DNA of 64,000 bases from Pseudomonas eucalypticola (GTDB lineage Bacteria; Pseudomonadota; Gammaproteobacteria; Pseudomonadales; Pseudomonadaceae): assembly GCF_013374995.1 (NCBI RefSeq), contig NZ_CP056030.1, positions 2,264,501 through 2,328,500 on the forward strand. Direction: 5' to 3'. The notes under the pieces were generated by a model. That model did not search any database. It saw nothing but the letters and a program-made list of their open reading frames with translations, and had not been told where the DNA came from. The translations under genes and the position numbers were made by a program. This document shows, piece by piece, positions 24,854 to 33,744 of the stretch. How positions within the stretch are numbered: the first letter of the stretch is position 1; every line of letters starts with the position of its first letter.

Positions 24854-26395
24854 TTAGCGAGTGGACGATAGCGAGAGGTCGATCAACTGGCGGGACAAGC
24901 GGACAAGGCAGAAGAGTTGTAGCAACTGCTCATCGGGCAGGCGTTCGAGCTTCATCGGCAGCGGTTGGTGGTCCTCCAGCGGCTGGTCGTAGACCCCGGT
25001 CAGCAACTGGCCGAATAGCGCGGCGGGCAGTTGCTGTTGATGCTCCCAGAGCACCTCATCGTGAAGCCGCAGCAGGCTGCCCAGCAGCAGTTGAATGCCG
25101 AGGCTGCGGGGTTCGGAGGGAGGTTCGATGGCAGGTGTCAGGGAGAAACCCAGATGCGTGTTCATCGGGACGACCCCGTCGCCGAGATCGCCGTATTCGG
25201 CCAATTGCAAGGCCAACTGTGCGCAAGCCTGCCGTAGCCGGCCGGCACTGACATGCTTGAGGCTCAACAGCCACAGTTGGTCGAGTGAAGTTGGCAGGGA
25301 AATCGCCGCTGCATCTGCTGGCGAGGCGACAGCGGGTTGAACCTCCTCCTCTTCATGCTCTGCCTGGAGCGTCTTAGGCAGTGCATTGGACCGTGAGGTG
25401 TCCTCACTCATCTGCGGCACTGGATTGCGCTCGAGCATAGCGTCCTGGCTGGAGGATGACTCCAAGAACATTCCAAGGCTTGGGCCTGATTCTCCATGCT
25501 CGTCCCCATGAACCACCGGAGGAGGCACGGTCACGGCGCTAGCTACCTGGGCCAGGTCCAACGCTAGCGTGCGAGGCGACTGGCGCAGGATATCCGCCAT
25601 CCGCGCCAAGAGTTCATCCTCCACCTGGGATAGATCGAAATCCGCAGCGTCACCGTCAAACTGTGCCAGGCTCTCCAACCACAGGGGCTCAAAGTCTCCG
25701 ACGTCGAACGCATAGCGGTTCCAGACTGCTTCGCTCCTGCGCCGCAGACTGATGGTGCGCTCGATGAGTTGTTTGCCAAGTCCGGTGTATAACACTTGAG
25801 GCATGGCGGGCAGGAGGTGCTCCAGCGTATCGAACATGCGGCTGATATGGGGTTGCGAGATGGGGTACCCCCCCTCACCCAAGCGCTTTGCCAGCTCACG
25901 TTGGCTTAACGGGGCGCTGTCGGCTTGCAGCATGTCCCTGAGCTTGGCCACTGCCAAAGCGCGTTCGATGAAGGTCAGTTGACCATGCAGGTCGCTTTCG
26001 GCCAGGTGCCCCAGCAGCGCGTGTGTCTCGGTTGACCAAGGTCGGAATAGGCAGGCAATGCGGAAGAACTGCTGGTCGCGGGTTTCCTGCCAGAGCTCAT
26101 TGAGGATAGCCAGGCGCGTATTGCCGCCGTTGCGGATAATGAAATGAGCCTCGCCGGGACGACGGGTGATGGCCGGTGGCTGGTCCAGGCCGCGCTCTCG
26201 GATCGATTCCTTGATGTCGGCGTACAGCGGATTGCGGATGAACCGCGGGTTGTGATCATAAGGGCGCAGCTGCTCAAGGGTAACGAGCATCGGCGTATCG
26301 CAGGCAGGATCTGCCGGTTGGCCCAGACTTGGCGTGTTGGGAAAGTGGGAGTGCTGCAGCTTGCGGGTGATTTCCTCGCAGGTGGGTGTCTTCAT
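24854..26395 (-). CDS. parB: ParB-family partition protein (PFGI-1 class, TIGR03764)
   Basis: 513 residues. ParB N-terminal domain: LEQLRPYDHNPRFIRNP near 40 and IRNGGNTRLAILNELW near 84 (the GNTR equivalent of GxxRxxA). A KorB-like helix-turn-helix follows: LSQRELAKRLGEGGYPISQPHISRMFDTL near 160-188. The second half is long, acidic and specific to the ICE class. With ParA it keeps the excised element in the cell. Start at MKTPTCEEITRKLQ; an ATG 13 codons upstream is possible. Confidence 0.92.
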   Translation of the reverse strand: MKTPTCEEITRKLQHSHFPNTPSLGQPADPACDTPMLVTLEQLRPYDHNPRFIRNPLYADIKESIRERGLDQPPAITRRPGEAHFIIRNGGNTRLAILNELWQETRDQQFFRIACLFRPWSTETHALLGHLAESDLHGQLTFIERALAVAKLRDMLQADSAPLSQRELAKRLGEGGYPISQPHISRMFDTLEHLLPAMPQVLYTGLGKQLIERTISLRRRSEAVWNRYAFDVGDFEPLWLESLAQFDGDAADFDLSQVEDELLARMADILRQSPRTLALDLAQVASAVTVPPPVVHGDEHGESGPSLGMFLESSSSQDAMLERNPVPQMSEDTSRSNALPKTLQAEHEEEEVQPAVASPADAAAISLPTSLDQLWLLSLKHVSAGRLRQACAQLALQLAEYGDLGDGVVPMNTHLGFSLTPAIEPPSEPRSLGIQLLLGSLLRLHDEVLWEHQQQLPAALFGQLLTGVYDQPLEDHQPLPMKLERLPDEQLLQLFCLVRLSRQLIDLSLSSTR

Positions 26396-26455
26396 GAGGT
26401 CGGCCCGGGTTAAGCCACGCCCGGGATGGGGCACGGCGGGGTGGTTGGAGATTAC

Positions 26456-27310
26456 TCAGGAAGCAGTCCTGCGCCTGTCCGAGCCGGGTGCAGTCTTGAT
26501 TAGCTGCCGGCGCCATTGCGGAAACAGTTCCAGGGCCAGGTTGAGCATCACCAGAGCGGCTGGACATCCGCGGCCGCCCCGCACGGGGTGCGCCTCGACA
26601 CGGTGTACCGGCATCCCGAGGGTGGCGGCATTCAGATAAGCGACACGGTCGGGAATCACTGTGTCGCAGAGGCTGACGTGCACATCGTCCCCGAAGGTCG
26701 TCTGTAGACTCTGCATGATCAGACGCGTGTCCCGGCGATTGAAATTGACCTGGTTGAGCAGCAGTTTCACTGGCGGCAGCGACACCCCAAGGTGCCGGTA
26801 GGGCTCCAATTCCTCGAACAGCCCCAGGGTGCCGCGGCGCAGCTCTCGCGCCGCGAGCATCTCCGGCGGTAAGGGACACAACGCGCAGCTCGAGGCGAGG
26901 ATGGCCATTTCGACGACGACGCTACGCGCGCCTTGGGTGTCCACCACCAGCACGTCGTAGTCATCGGCGAAAGCTGGCAGCAGGTTGCGCAGGCGCAGGC
27001 GCCCATCGGGTGCATGTAGCAGCAGGGTATTGAGATGGCCAGCACGATCATTGGAGGCAATCAGATCAAGGCCAGGGATCGCCGTGGCGCTGACGATCTG
27101 GTCGGCCGCGGTGAGGTTCTGCGCGATCAACTCGTAGCTGCCGGCGGCGCGGGGCTGGGGCAGGGCATAGTAGCTGGACAGCGTTGGCTGGCTGTCCAGG
27201 TCCAACAGCAGAACGCGCAAACCGGCGTCGGCCAGCAAGCCACCGAGGTTGGCGGCGACGGTCGTCTTGCCGGCGCCACCCTTGGTTGAGATCAACGAGA
27301 GAACGTCCAT
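26456..27310 (-). CDS. parA: ParA-family partition ATPase
   Basis: 284 residues. Deviant Walker A STKGGAGKTTVAAN near 8-21, Walker A' LLLDLDSQPTLSSYY near 34, Walker B DVLVVDTQGA near 118. The rest fits plasmid/ICE Soj. The ATPase moves ParB-bound element DNA. It begins 4 bases downstream of the AlpA gene stop and ends 60 bases before ParB. In PFGI-1 elements this gene lies near the att end. Confidence 0.95.
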   Translation of the reverse strand: MDVLSLISTKGGAGKTTVAANLGGLLADAGLRVLLLDLDSQPTLSSYYALPQPRAAGSYELIAQNLTAADQIVSATAIPGLDLIASNDRAGHLNTLLLHAPDGRLRLRNLLPAFADDYDVLVVDTQGARSVVVEMAILASSCALCPLPPEMLAARELRRGTLGLFEELEPYRHLGVSLPPVKLLLNQVNFNRRDTRLIMQSLQTTFGDDVHVSLCDTVIPDRVAYLNAATLGMPVHRVEAHPVRGGRGCPAALVMLNLALELFPQWRRQLIKTAPGSDRRRTAS

Positions 27311-27314
27311 GGCC

Positions 27315-27530
27315 TCAGTCCCGGATCGACAGGCGATCTTGCACCCACTGCTCGATTTCCAGCGAGTCCCAACCTACCGCGCGGGTGCCGATGCGCCGGC
27401 ATTGCGGAAACATCCCAGCTTTCATCAGGTTGTAGATGTGCGAGCGCTTGAAGCCGGTTTTCTGTTCGACCTCGTCACGACGCATGATGTGACGTTCGGC
27501 GGAGGCGGTGATGGTGGCGGTAGATTGCAT
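27315..27530 (-). CDS. AlpA-family excision/regulatory protein
   Basis: 71 residues from an ATG internal to a longer open frame. MRRDEVEQKTGFKRSHIYNLMKAGMFPQCRRIGTRAVGWDSLEIEQWV is the typical AlpA/MerR-like winged HTH. In ICEs and prophages such proteins act as excisionases or activate integrase genes. First gene of the alpA-parA-parB run, with a 33-bp palindrome 75 bases upstream of its start. Confidence 0.9.
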   Translation of the reverse strand: MQSTATITASAERHIMRRDEVEQKTGFKRSHIYNLMKAGMFPQCRRIGTRAVGWDSLEIEQWVQDRLSIRD

Positions 27531-27604
27531 GATGTCACTCCTTAGCGTCGTTTGGCGCGTGGTGGGATGTGACATTCAGTCAATAACCAGAATGGGCGAT
27601 TGTC

Positions 27605-27637
27605 ATTGCCAGGCAATTGCACCAATTGCCTGGCAAT
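27605..27637. repeat. Perfect 15-bp inverted repeat upstream of alpA-parA-parB
   Basis: ATTGCCAGGCAATTG at 27605-27619, loop CAC, CAATTGCCTGGCAAT at 27623-27637. There is no T run on either side, so a simple terminator is unlikely. Location between the 27650 gene's stop and the alpA start suggests an operator or a parS-type centromere for the adjacent ParB. Confidence 0.8.
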
Positions 27638-27649
27638 CGCTGGTAAGGC

Positions 27650-28381
27650 TTACTCCGCTTGCTTCAGGCAGCGCCGAGCCTGCGCAAATTTCCGATCAAG
27701 GGAGCGTTTGCTCAATCCTCGAATATTGGCAAAGCGGCGCAGAATTTCAGCCACGATGGTGCTCTGGTCCTTGTAGATGGACTGCACCTGCCCCTCGGGA
27801 GATTTGCCTGCGCTGATGGCCAGCAGAGCGCCGATGATGAGGTAGTGCATGAGGCTGGAATCGTTGCTCGGCTCCTCCAACAGATCCATGCGATCTATCA
27901 CCGCCTGCAGGTCGATGATCTGCGACTCCAGCTCTGCAGTTCGAATGGCGAGTGTCTGCCGAACGTTCTGCAGTTCCCGAGCAGTGGCCTCCAGCTCTGA
28001 TTTTTGCGCCAAATGCGCGCCTAAGCTGACGCATTGAACATGCAACGCGTCGCACTCAAACAGAAACGCTGGGAGGTCGTCGGGATAGTCGCGCGCCACC
28101 CAGCCCCTCAGATCGGGGCGGCGAACCGTAAGGTAGGCGCGGTTGAAATCACTATCTGGGCGGAACTGGCGTCCGAGATACCATGCGGGTAATTCACCGC
28201 AGAGAATTGCGTCGTAAATCCGCTCGGTGTAGGCATGGAGCGAGGGCCACTGAGGAAATAGCCTGAGGAGCTTGTCTGGATTGTAGAAAGCCACCGCGAG
28301 AATTTCGGTGGCATGGTTAGCCAAGTTGCACCAGTGCAAGGCAACCTCTATGGGGTGGTAATCGGTTTTAAGTGAGACCAT
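27650..28381 (-). CDS. ICE hypothetical coiled-coil protein
   Basis: 243 residues; GGGAGG lies 8 bases before the ATG. N-terminal half rich in aromatics (HPIEVALHWCNLANHATEI, FPQWPSLHAYTERIYDAI), a central coiled coil (about 125-165: SELEATARELQNVRQTL, ESQIIDLQAVIDRMDLL) and a C-terminal basic helix (RFANIRGLSKRSLDRKFAQARRCL) that could bind DNA. No family recognised. It is the last ICE-like gene on this side, so may sit next to the element end. Confidence 0.75.
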   Translation of the reverse strand: MVSLKTDYHPIEVALHWCNLANHATEILAVAFYNPDKLLRLFPQWPSLHAYTERIYDAILCGELPAWYLGRQFRPDSDFNRAYLTVRRPDLRGWVARDYPDDLPAFLFECDALHVQCVSLGAHLAQKSELEATARELQNVRQTLAIRTAELESQIIDLQAVIDRMDLLEEPSNDSSLMHYLIIGALLAISAGKSPEGQVQSIYKDQSTIVAEILRRFANIRGLSKRSLDRKFAQARRCLKQAE

Positions 28382-29455
28382 TTGAACATCCTCCCTTGAT
28401 TGATCTGTCCATGTACAGGGCTTCCCTTTTGACTACAGAGGGTGAATTCCCTGCAGCCGGGGTTCGGATCTGTCAGTGGGTTACAGATATGTGCCGTCCC
28501 GGATCCTTTCGTGACTCGTACGATGTCCAGAGGTTCATGCGGGGCAAGTAACGTGTTTGTTACAATTGGCCTTGCGATGTGAGGTGGGTATACAGAACTG
28601 GCCGGCTCTATAGAGTTGTTTTTAGTTTTCATGCAATTGCAGCTTAGACATCTCCAAATGCCAAAAAATAAATATTCGGACGTGAAACTTTTTGTTACAA
28701 AGTCATTGATGCTCCCTTCTGAGCGCGCTGGGCGGGCGGGTAGATTGTGTAGTCCGCCGAGGTGGTGGCCCACCTGAGAATGGATTGTAGTTGTGGATGG
28801 CTAGTTGCCGCGGGTTGGTTTCAGTGATTGTGGAGTTCAAGGTTGCAGCCAGAGTTCTGCTTAGCTTGTAGGCTAGCGATCGATACGTGCGATTCGGATT
28901 CTCTTCCTTGAGAGTTGTGTCGTTGTTTTTGTTCTCTAGCAGTTGGTGTGTAAGGGGGTGAGTTTGTATGTGTGTTTTGATTAATGGTTGTTTTTTGTGC
29001 TGAGGTTTTTGCATTGATGCGGATGCTAATCCTCGAATTGGTATGGGGTTGTGCTGGAGCTCGTGCGACAAATTAGACAGTGGGGCAGATATGTCAGTAT
29101 AAGGCCGTGCAATCATAGAATTACCAGTTTTGCATGGGTGCTTTCTGAGACTATTGGTTTGGTAGACAATTTCTATGAAGTTTTAAGGATGGTGTGCAAG
29201 ACAGGGCCATGGTGCCGGGGAACAGCGCTACGGCATGCTAACTCAAATAAATTTTGGAGTCTGAGGTGGCGGTGAGTTTTCCAGGTCGGGTCGTCCCAGC
29301 CTTCAGGGCACAAGCAAGCCTAGGCAGTGGCAGTCATATACCCTTCGGCATATGGATCAACTTTCGTCCCTAGTTCATCCTGCAACGACGGGCACAGCAC
29401 CGTGTCATAAAAAACCAACAGATCCGAGGGCAAACCTTGCGATCCGGAGAGCAAA
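28382..29455. other. 1.07-kb gene-poor, AT-rich interval
   Basis: No protein-like frame on either strand. It contains the promoter region of the 27650 gene, AT-rich and T/G-skewed DNA from about 28.6 to 29.3 kb, and the leader of the SDR at 29456 (GGAGAGC ribosome site). The ICE end probably falls somewhere here, but no tRNA 3' end or att repeat was recognised. Confidence 0.5.
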
Positions 29456-30223
29456 ATGAGCGAACGTCTTAAGGGTAAGGTCGCCCTCATCACTGGAGGC
29501 GCTGGGGGCTGCGGGTTAGCAGCATCTGAACTCTTCGCTGCCGAGGGGGCCTCGGTTGGCATCGTTGATCTTCCAAGCAGTCAGGGTGAGTCAGTCGCTG
29601 CGCGACTCCGTGACGCTGGGCACTCTGTAATTTTCGCACCTGCTGACGTTTCTAGCTCTGATCAGGTGTCACACGCGGTTCGATCTGTCGAGGAGGCGTT
29701 TGGTCCGATCACAGTTCTCATGAACCATGCTGGCATTCTTTCGGCTGCTCCTTTCTTGGAAACAACTGAAACGGAGTGGGACCGGATCATGGCTGTGAAT
29801 GTGAAAAGCATGTTCCTCGTCACGAAAGCCGTGCTCCCTGGCATGCTCGCTGCTGGCGGCGGCAGCATTGTTTGCACTTCGTCCATTTCTGCAGTGGTGG
29901 GCACCCCCATGGAAGTGCTCTATTGCACCAGCAAAGGCGCCACTCACATGTTCGCGCGTGCCATCGCTGTCGAATTCCGGGATCGAGGCATTCGTTCCAA
30001 TGCTATTTGTCCTGGGTTCATTGCAACTGCTCATGGACTGCGCGAAATCGACACTCTTAGCAAATACGGTGTCGATGTGACTGAAAGCGCCATTGCTGCG
30101 GCTCAAGGTAGGCTGTGCAAACCTGAGGAGGTGGCTAGCGCTGCTCTTTTCCTTGCAAGCGATGATGCAAGCTTCGTGAATGGAGCACATCTGTTTGCCG
30201 ACAACGGCTACACCGCAATCTAA
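29456..30223 (+). CDS. SDR-family oxidoreductase
   Basis: 255 residues. Classical SDR: TGGAGGCGLA near 14, DLPSSQ at the end of beta-2 (suggesting NAD), MNHAG near 88, Ser in CTSSIS near 141, YCTSK near 155-159, and C-terminal FVNGAHLFADNGYTAI. It lies 28 bp upstream of the FAD-dependent lactone oxidase gene, so the two form an operon. A role in polyol or sugar oxidation is plausible, but the substrate is not evident. Confidence 0.9.
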   Translation: MSERLKGKVALITGGAGGCGLAASELFAAEGASVGIVDLPSSQGESVAARLRDAGHSVIFAPADVSSSDQVSHAVRSVEEAFGPITVLMNHAGILSAAPFLETTETEWDRIMAVNVKSMFLVTKAVLPGMLAAGGGSIVCTSSISAVVGTPMEVLYCTSKGATHMFARAIAVEFRDRGIRSNAICPGFIATAHGLREIDTLSKYGVDVTESAIAAAQGRLCKPEEVASAALFLASDDASFVNGAHLFADNGYTAI

Positions 30224-30251
30224 TCAGAAGAAAAAATTGCAGGAGATTATC

Positions 30252-31523
30252 GTGAGCACGTCATCCAACAACATGCATATCAACGAGTTCGGCCTCGATC
30301 ACGCTCACTGGCGCAACTGGGCAGGCAATCAGTCCTGTGTCCGCGCAGCTCGAGGTGCTCCGACCAATGAAGAAGAGCTCTGTTCGATGGTGAGTGATGC
30401 AACCTCAAAAGGCATGAACGTTCGTGTCGCAGGTTCAGGACATTCTTTCACTCCAGTTGCATTGACCAACGGATTGCACCTGACTTTGGGAAATATCAGG
30501 GGTGTTCGCAGCATCGACTATGAGCGTAAACGTGTGACCGCTTCAGCCGGTACCACCATGAACGAGTTCGGGCGCGCCTTGAAGGCTGCCGGGTTGTCTA
30601 TGATCAACCAAGGCGATATTGACAGCCAGTCAATCGCCGGCGCACTGACAACTGGTACCCACGGCACAGGTATGCAATTAGGTAACCTGGCATCATCCAT
30701 TGTCGGTATGAAGTTGATTCAACCCAACGGTAGCATGATTAAAGTCGACGAGGGCACCCCAGATCTGCTCAATGCCGGGCGTGTATCTCTAGGGGTGCTG
30801 GGCATCGTCTCCGAGATCACTCTTCAGGTTACAGATGCTTTCAATCTCCATGAGCGGATCTGGCGCGAAGATTTCGAAAGTGTGATGGAGAAACATGACG
30901 AATTGGCCAAGAAACACCGCCATTTCAGCTTCTTCTGGTGCCCATACGAGCAGAGCCGGCATTTCTACTGTTTGCCTGATACGGCCGCGACTTCGAAGTC
31001 GGGCCGCACTACTGATGTCTGTGAAGTAAAAGTGATGGATATCACCGACAGACCGCCGTTCGAGAGCCAGTTCGAGAAGGTGGCTTATAGTTCTGACGTC
31101 TACCCGATCGAGTACCTGCCCAATTTCCACGAGCTTGAATATGCCGTGCCGATTGCTTATGCCAAAGAAGCTCTCATGGCCGTGCGTAAAACCATGCTCG
31201 AAGATTTTCCGGAAGCCGTGTACCCGCTGGAGTATCGCTTCACGGCTGGTGATGGGGCTTGGATGAGCCCCTTCTTCGAGCAGGACAGTGCGACCATTTC
31301 TGTCTCCGGCGAGCCGGGCAAAGATTATTGGGGTTTTTTACGTGCAGTAGACGCGATCCTGCGTATGTACGGGGCCCGTCCTCATTGGGGAAAACTGCAC
31401 TTCCTCACTGGTGAGGACGTGAAAGCGATCTACCCTCGTGCTAAGGATTTTCTGGCTCTGCGCCGCGAACTCGATCCAGAAGGTTTCTTCTTGAGCGAAC
31501 ACCTCGGATTGCTTTTCAAATAA
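30252..31523 (+). CDS. FAD-dependent aldonolactone/alditol oxidase-like flavoprotein
   Basis: 423 residues from a GTG placed 6 bases after AGGAG. VAO/PCMH FAD domain: VRVAGSGHSFTPVA near 55-68, GDIDSQSIAGALTTGTHGTG near 119-138 (the THGTG His is the usual FAD contact), GIVSEITLQV near 183. The C-terminal D-arabinono-1,4-lactone oxidase domain ends RPHWGKLHF and ...PEGFFLSEHLGLLFK-type motifs. Members oxidise aldonolactones or polyols with oxygen, releasing peroxide. Followed by a strong terminator. Confidence 0.88.
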   Translation: MSTSSNNMHINEFGLDHAHWRNWAGNQSCVRAARGAPTNEEELCSMVSDATSKGMNVRVAGSGHSFTPVALTNGLHLTLGNIRGVRSIDYERKRVTASAGTTMNEFGRALKAAGLSMINQGDIDSQSIAGALTTGTHGTGMQLGNLASSIVGMKLIQPNGSMIKVDEGTPDLLNAGRVSLGVLGIVSEITLQVTDAFNLHERIWREDFESVMEKHDELAKKHRHFSFFWCPYEQSRHFYCLPDTAATSKSGRTTDVCEVKVMDITDRPPFESQFEKVAYSSDVYPIEYLPNFHELEYAVPIAYAKEALMAVRKTMLEDFPEAVYPLEYRFTAGDGAWMSPFFEQDSATISVSGEPGKDYWGFLRAVDAILRMYGARPHWGKLHFLTGEDVKAIYPRAKDFLALRRELDPEGFFLSEHLGLLFK

Positions 31524-31598
31524 TGCAAAGCTACCACGTACGTCCACCAGTCAGATGATTTCACCTCCTACTCCTCAGTAAGCCTGGGGGGTAGCTTT

Positions 31599-31622
31599 AG
31601 GCCTGTATCAGGCCTTTTTTTC
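31599..31622 (+). terminator. Rho-independent terminator after the SDR-oxidase operon
   Basis: AGGCCTG-TAT-CAGGCCT, a perfect 7-bp stem, is followed directly by TTTTTT. It lies about 75 bases after the oxidase stop. Confidence 0.9.
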
Positions 31623-31673
31623 TCGGTGTATTATTATTTATTTGTAGTTCTTTTATTGTCTGGAGGGTTTGAT

Positions 31674-32714
31674 ATGATAAAAAGAAGACCGTTCAGTGGA
31701 ATTCGTTCCGGTTTAAATATGCAGTTTGGCAGCGCTTTGGATGTTCAGCATGTCTCCCATGCTCGTGTTGGGTTCATTCTATTGGAAAACTTTTCACTGC
31801 TTTCATTTACACAGGCAATGGACGCTTTAGTAACAGCTAATCTCATTTGTAAAAATGCTTTTAGCACCAAGATATTTACTTTGGGTGGGGATTCTGTAAT
31901 GAGTGATTTGGAATTGCCCATTCATCCCACAGAAAAGCTCAGTAGTGTCCATCTTTGTAATTTGAATCTCTTGCTAATCTGTGGGGGGTTCAGGACTCAG
32001 CTCGTCAGCAACCACCAGCTTCGTGATGTACTGGCAATGGTGTCGCAGCATGATATTGCGCTAGGTGGTTTGTGGAACGGCATGTGGTTTATTGGCGAGG
32101 CTGGGTTGCTAAATGGTTATAAGTGCGCTGTTCATCCAGAACACAAAGCAGCCCTCACAGAAACTGCCAAATATAGCCTCGTGACAAGTGAGAGTTACGT
32201 CGTGGACCGCGGCCGCCTCTCCGCTGCCAGCCCGGTAGGGGCATATTATCTTATGCTGGAGTGGATTGGGACCTTGCACGGGCGCACGCTCGTCGATCGG
32301 GTAGGCGAAATTCTCGCGTTTGAGGAATCTCGATTTCGCCGTCTCAGCCCCAGTGCGCACCAAAAAGTGAGCGAGCCATTACGAGAAATTATCAGCCTGA
32401 TGGACGCTAACATTGAGGAGCCTCTGGAGCTGGATCAGATCGCCGCGTATGTGGGAATATCAAGGCGCCATATTGAACGGCTATTCAAGTGTCAGTTATG
32501 TACCAGCCCAACCCGATATTACATCGAGCTACGGATCATCGAGAGCAGACGGCTACTGCAGCATTCGGATTTGCCCATCGTAGAGGTCGCTGTAGCCTGC
32601 GGGTTTGTTTCGCCAAGTCATTTCAGCCGATGCTTCACTGCTTACTTCGGATATTCTCCCTCAAAGGAAACCCGTCATGGTCTCGTGAGGTCGGTCAAGA
32701 AAAAAGCAAGCTGA
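31674..32714 (+). CDS. GlxA-type AraC-family transcriptional regulator
   Basis: 346 residues; GGAGGG precedes the ATG chosen. N-terminal DJ-1/PfpI-like sensor domain (VGFILLENFSLLSFTQAMDALVTAN, LLICGGF, GLWNGMWFIGEAGLL) lacks an obvious catalytic Cys at the nucleophile elbow. C-terminal AraC DNA-binding domain with two HTHs (LELDQIAAYVGISRRHIERLFK and LPIVEVAVACGFVSPSHFSRCF). Such regulators often control quaternary-amine or amino-alcohol catabolism in pseudomonads. Likely controls the flanking oxidase operon or EutH. Confidence 0.9.
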   Translation: MIKRRPFSGIRSGLNMQFGSALDVQHVSHARVGFILLENFSLLSFTQAMDALVTANLICKNAFSTKIFTLGGDSVMSDLELPIHPTEKLSSVHLCNLNLLLICGGFRTQLVSNHQLRDVLAMVSQHDIALGGLWNGMWFIGEAGLLNGYKCAVHPEHKAALTETAKYSLVTSESYVVDRGRLSAASPVGAYYLMLEWIGTLHGRTLVDRVGEILAFEESRFRRLSPSAHQKVSEPLREIISLMDANIEEPLELDQIAAYVGISRRHIERLFKCQLCTSPTRYYIELRIIESRRLLQHSDLPIVEVAVACGFVSPSHFSRCFTAYFGYSPSKETRHGLVRSVKKKAS

Positions 32715-32758
32715 ACTGCAGCCCTGAGCCTAGAGCCCAGGGCTGAGAACATACCTTG

Positions 32759-33562
32759 TCAGGCAGTCTTAGCCAAATAGTTTATGAACAGACGAAATAG
32801 CTCGGCGTTCGAAGAAATTTCCAAGCGCTGATAAATATTGTGCTTGTGCACTTTCACCGTACCTTCCGATATACCAAGGTTGGCCGCAATTGAAGAGCTG
32901 CTGTGTCCTTGCAAAATTAATTTGGATACATATCGTTGCGAGTCTGTCAATTGACCTTGAAGGATGTCCATGAAGGCGTCCTCTAGCACAGTGCCTGAGT
33001 TGACGGCCTCCGAGTGCACTTGTGGGAAGCTGATTTTACAATGCGCTTCGAAGGCTGACGCAATCACTGACTTGATATTGGAGAGATACTCCATTTCCTC
33101 ATCGCTAAACTCTCCATTGTGCCGGTAGCGCATAACCGAATAGACCGCAGAAACTTGCGGGCGTAAAGGGATAATTATCCCTATTTCCTCCACGTTGGTG
33201 CCGTGCTCTGACGAAACGCAGGGATGCAAGTCCTTAGAAATAGAGAACCCTGACGAGAAAAAACTATCTGGGGCTAGCTCTGACATTCGCCACAGGCCCG
33301 CAGGATGATCGTTCACACATGCCACATAAAACGGATCAAGCAAATATCCACCTCTGATGTAGGCGCTCAAGGTCGATTCAGGGACCGTCCTGTTGTAGCC
33401 GTTGTGAACCAATACGGCGTTGCAGTTGAAACGAAAGATAAACCCACAACTCATGTCGAACTTCACTCTCGGCCTCAGTAGAGAGTCGATAGCGTCTCCA
33501 AAGCGAGTAGTACCCAACGAGGTTATGAGGTTTGATATTACCTCTGCGTCTGCATTTAGCAT
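32759..33562 (-). CDS. LuxR-type transcriptional regulator
   Basis: 267 residues. C-terminal LuxR HTH: LTDSQRYVSKLILQGHSSSSIAANLGISEGTVKVHKHNIYQRL near 202-245. The N-terminal domain has no clear acyl-homoserine-lactone or receiver motifs, but includes GGYLLDPFYVAC near 71. Convergent with the AraC gene; the gap between them holds CAGCCCTG...CAGGGCTG, a possible shared terminator without a T run. Its target is unknown; EutH, encoded behind it on the same strand, is the obvious candidate. Confidence 0.88.
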   Translation of the reverse strand: MLNADAEVISNLITSLGTTRFGDAIDSLLRPRVKFDMSCGFIFRFNCNAVLVHNGYNRTVPESTLSAYIRGGYLLDPFYVACVNDHPAGLWRMSELAPDSFFSSGFSISKDLHPCVSSEHGTNVEEIGIIIPLRPQVSAVYSVMRYRHNGEFSDEEMEYLSNIKSVIASAFEAHCKISFPQVHSEAVNSGTVLEDAFMDILQGQLTDSQRYVSKLILQGHSSSSIAANLGISEGTVKVHKHNIYQRLEISSNAELFRLFINYLAKTA

Positions 33563-33744
33563 TTCCCACCACTCTTTTCTTTATCTTGGTGCACCCACCC
33601 CTGCGCCAATGGTGCCTTTGTCAGTGACCATAGCCTTCAGCATAGAGCCTGGCTGCAAGACTGTGCAGCCTAAGAACATAACGCTCTGGGTGGTGAATTG
33701 CCAGCCTCATGGGAGGCTGGGGAGCGCGGAAGCCGAGCGATGCA

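Noticed and set aside
28440..28520. Possible tRNA 3' end (GGGGTTCGGATCTG) as ICE att site
   Set aside because: The flanking bases do not form a T-arm or acceptor stem, and no matching repeat was seen near 9.1 kb.
28703..29116. 137-codon minus-strand frame in AT-rich DNA
   Set aside because: Thr/Asn/Pro/His-rich composition with no ribosome site or domain.
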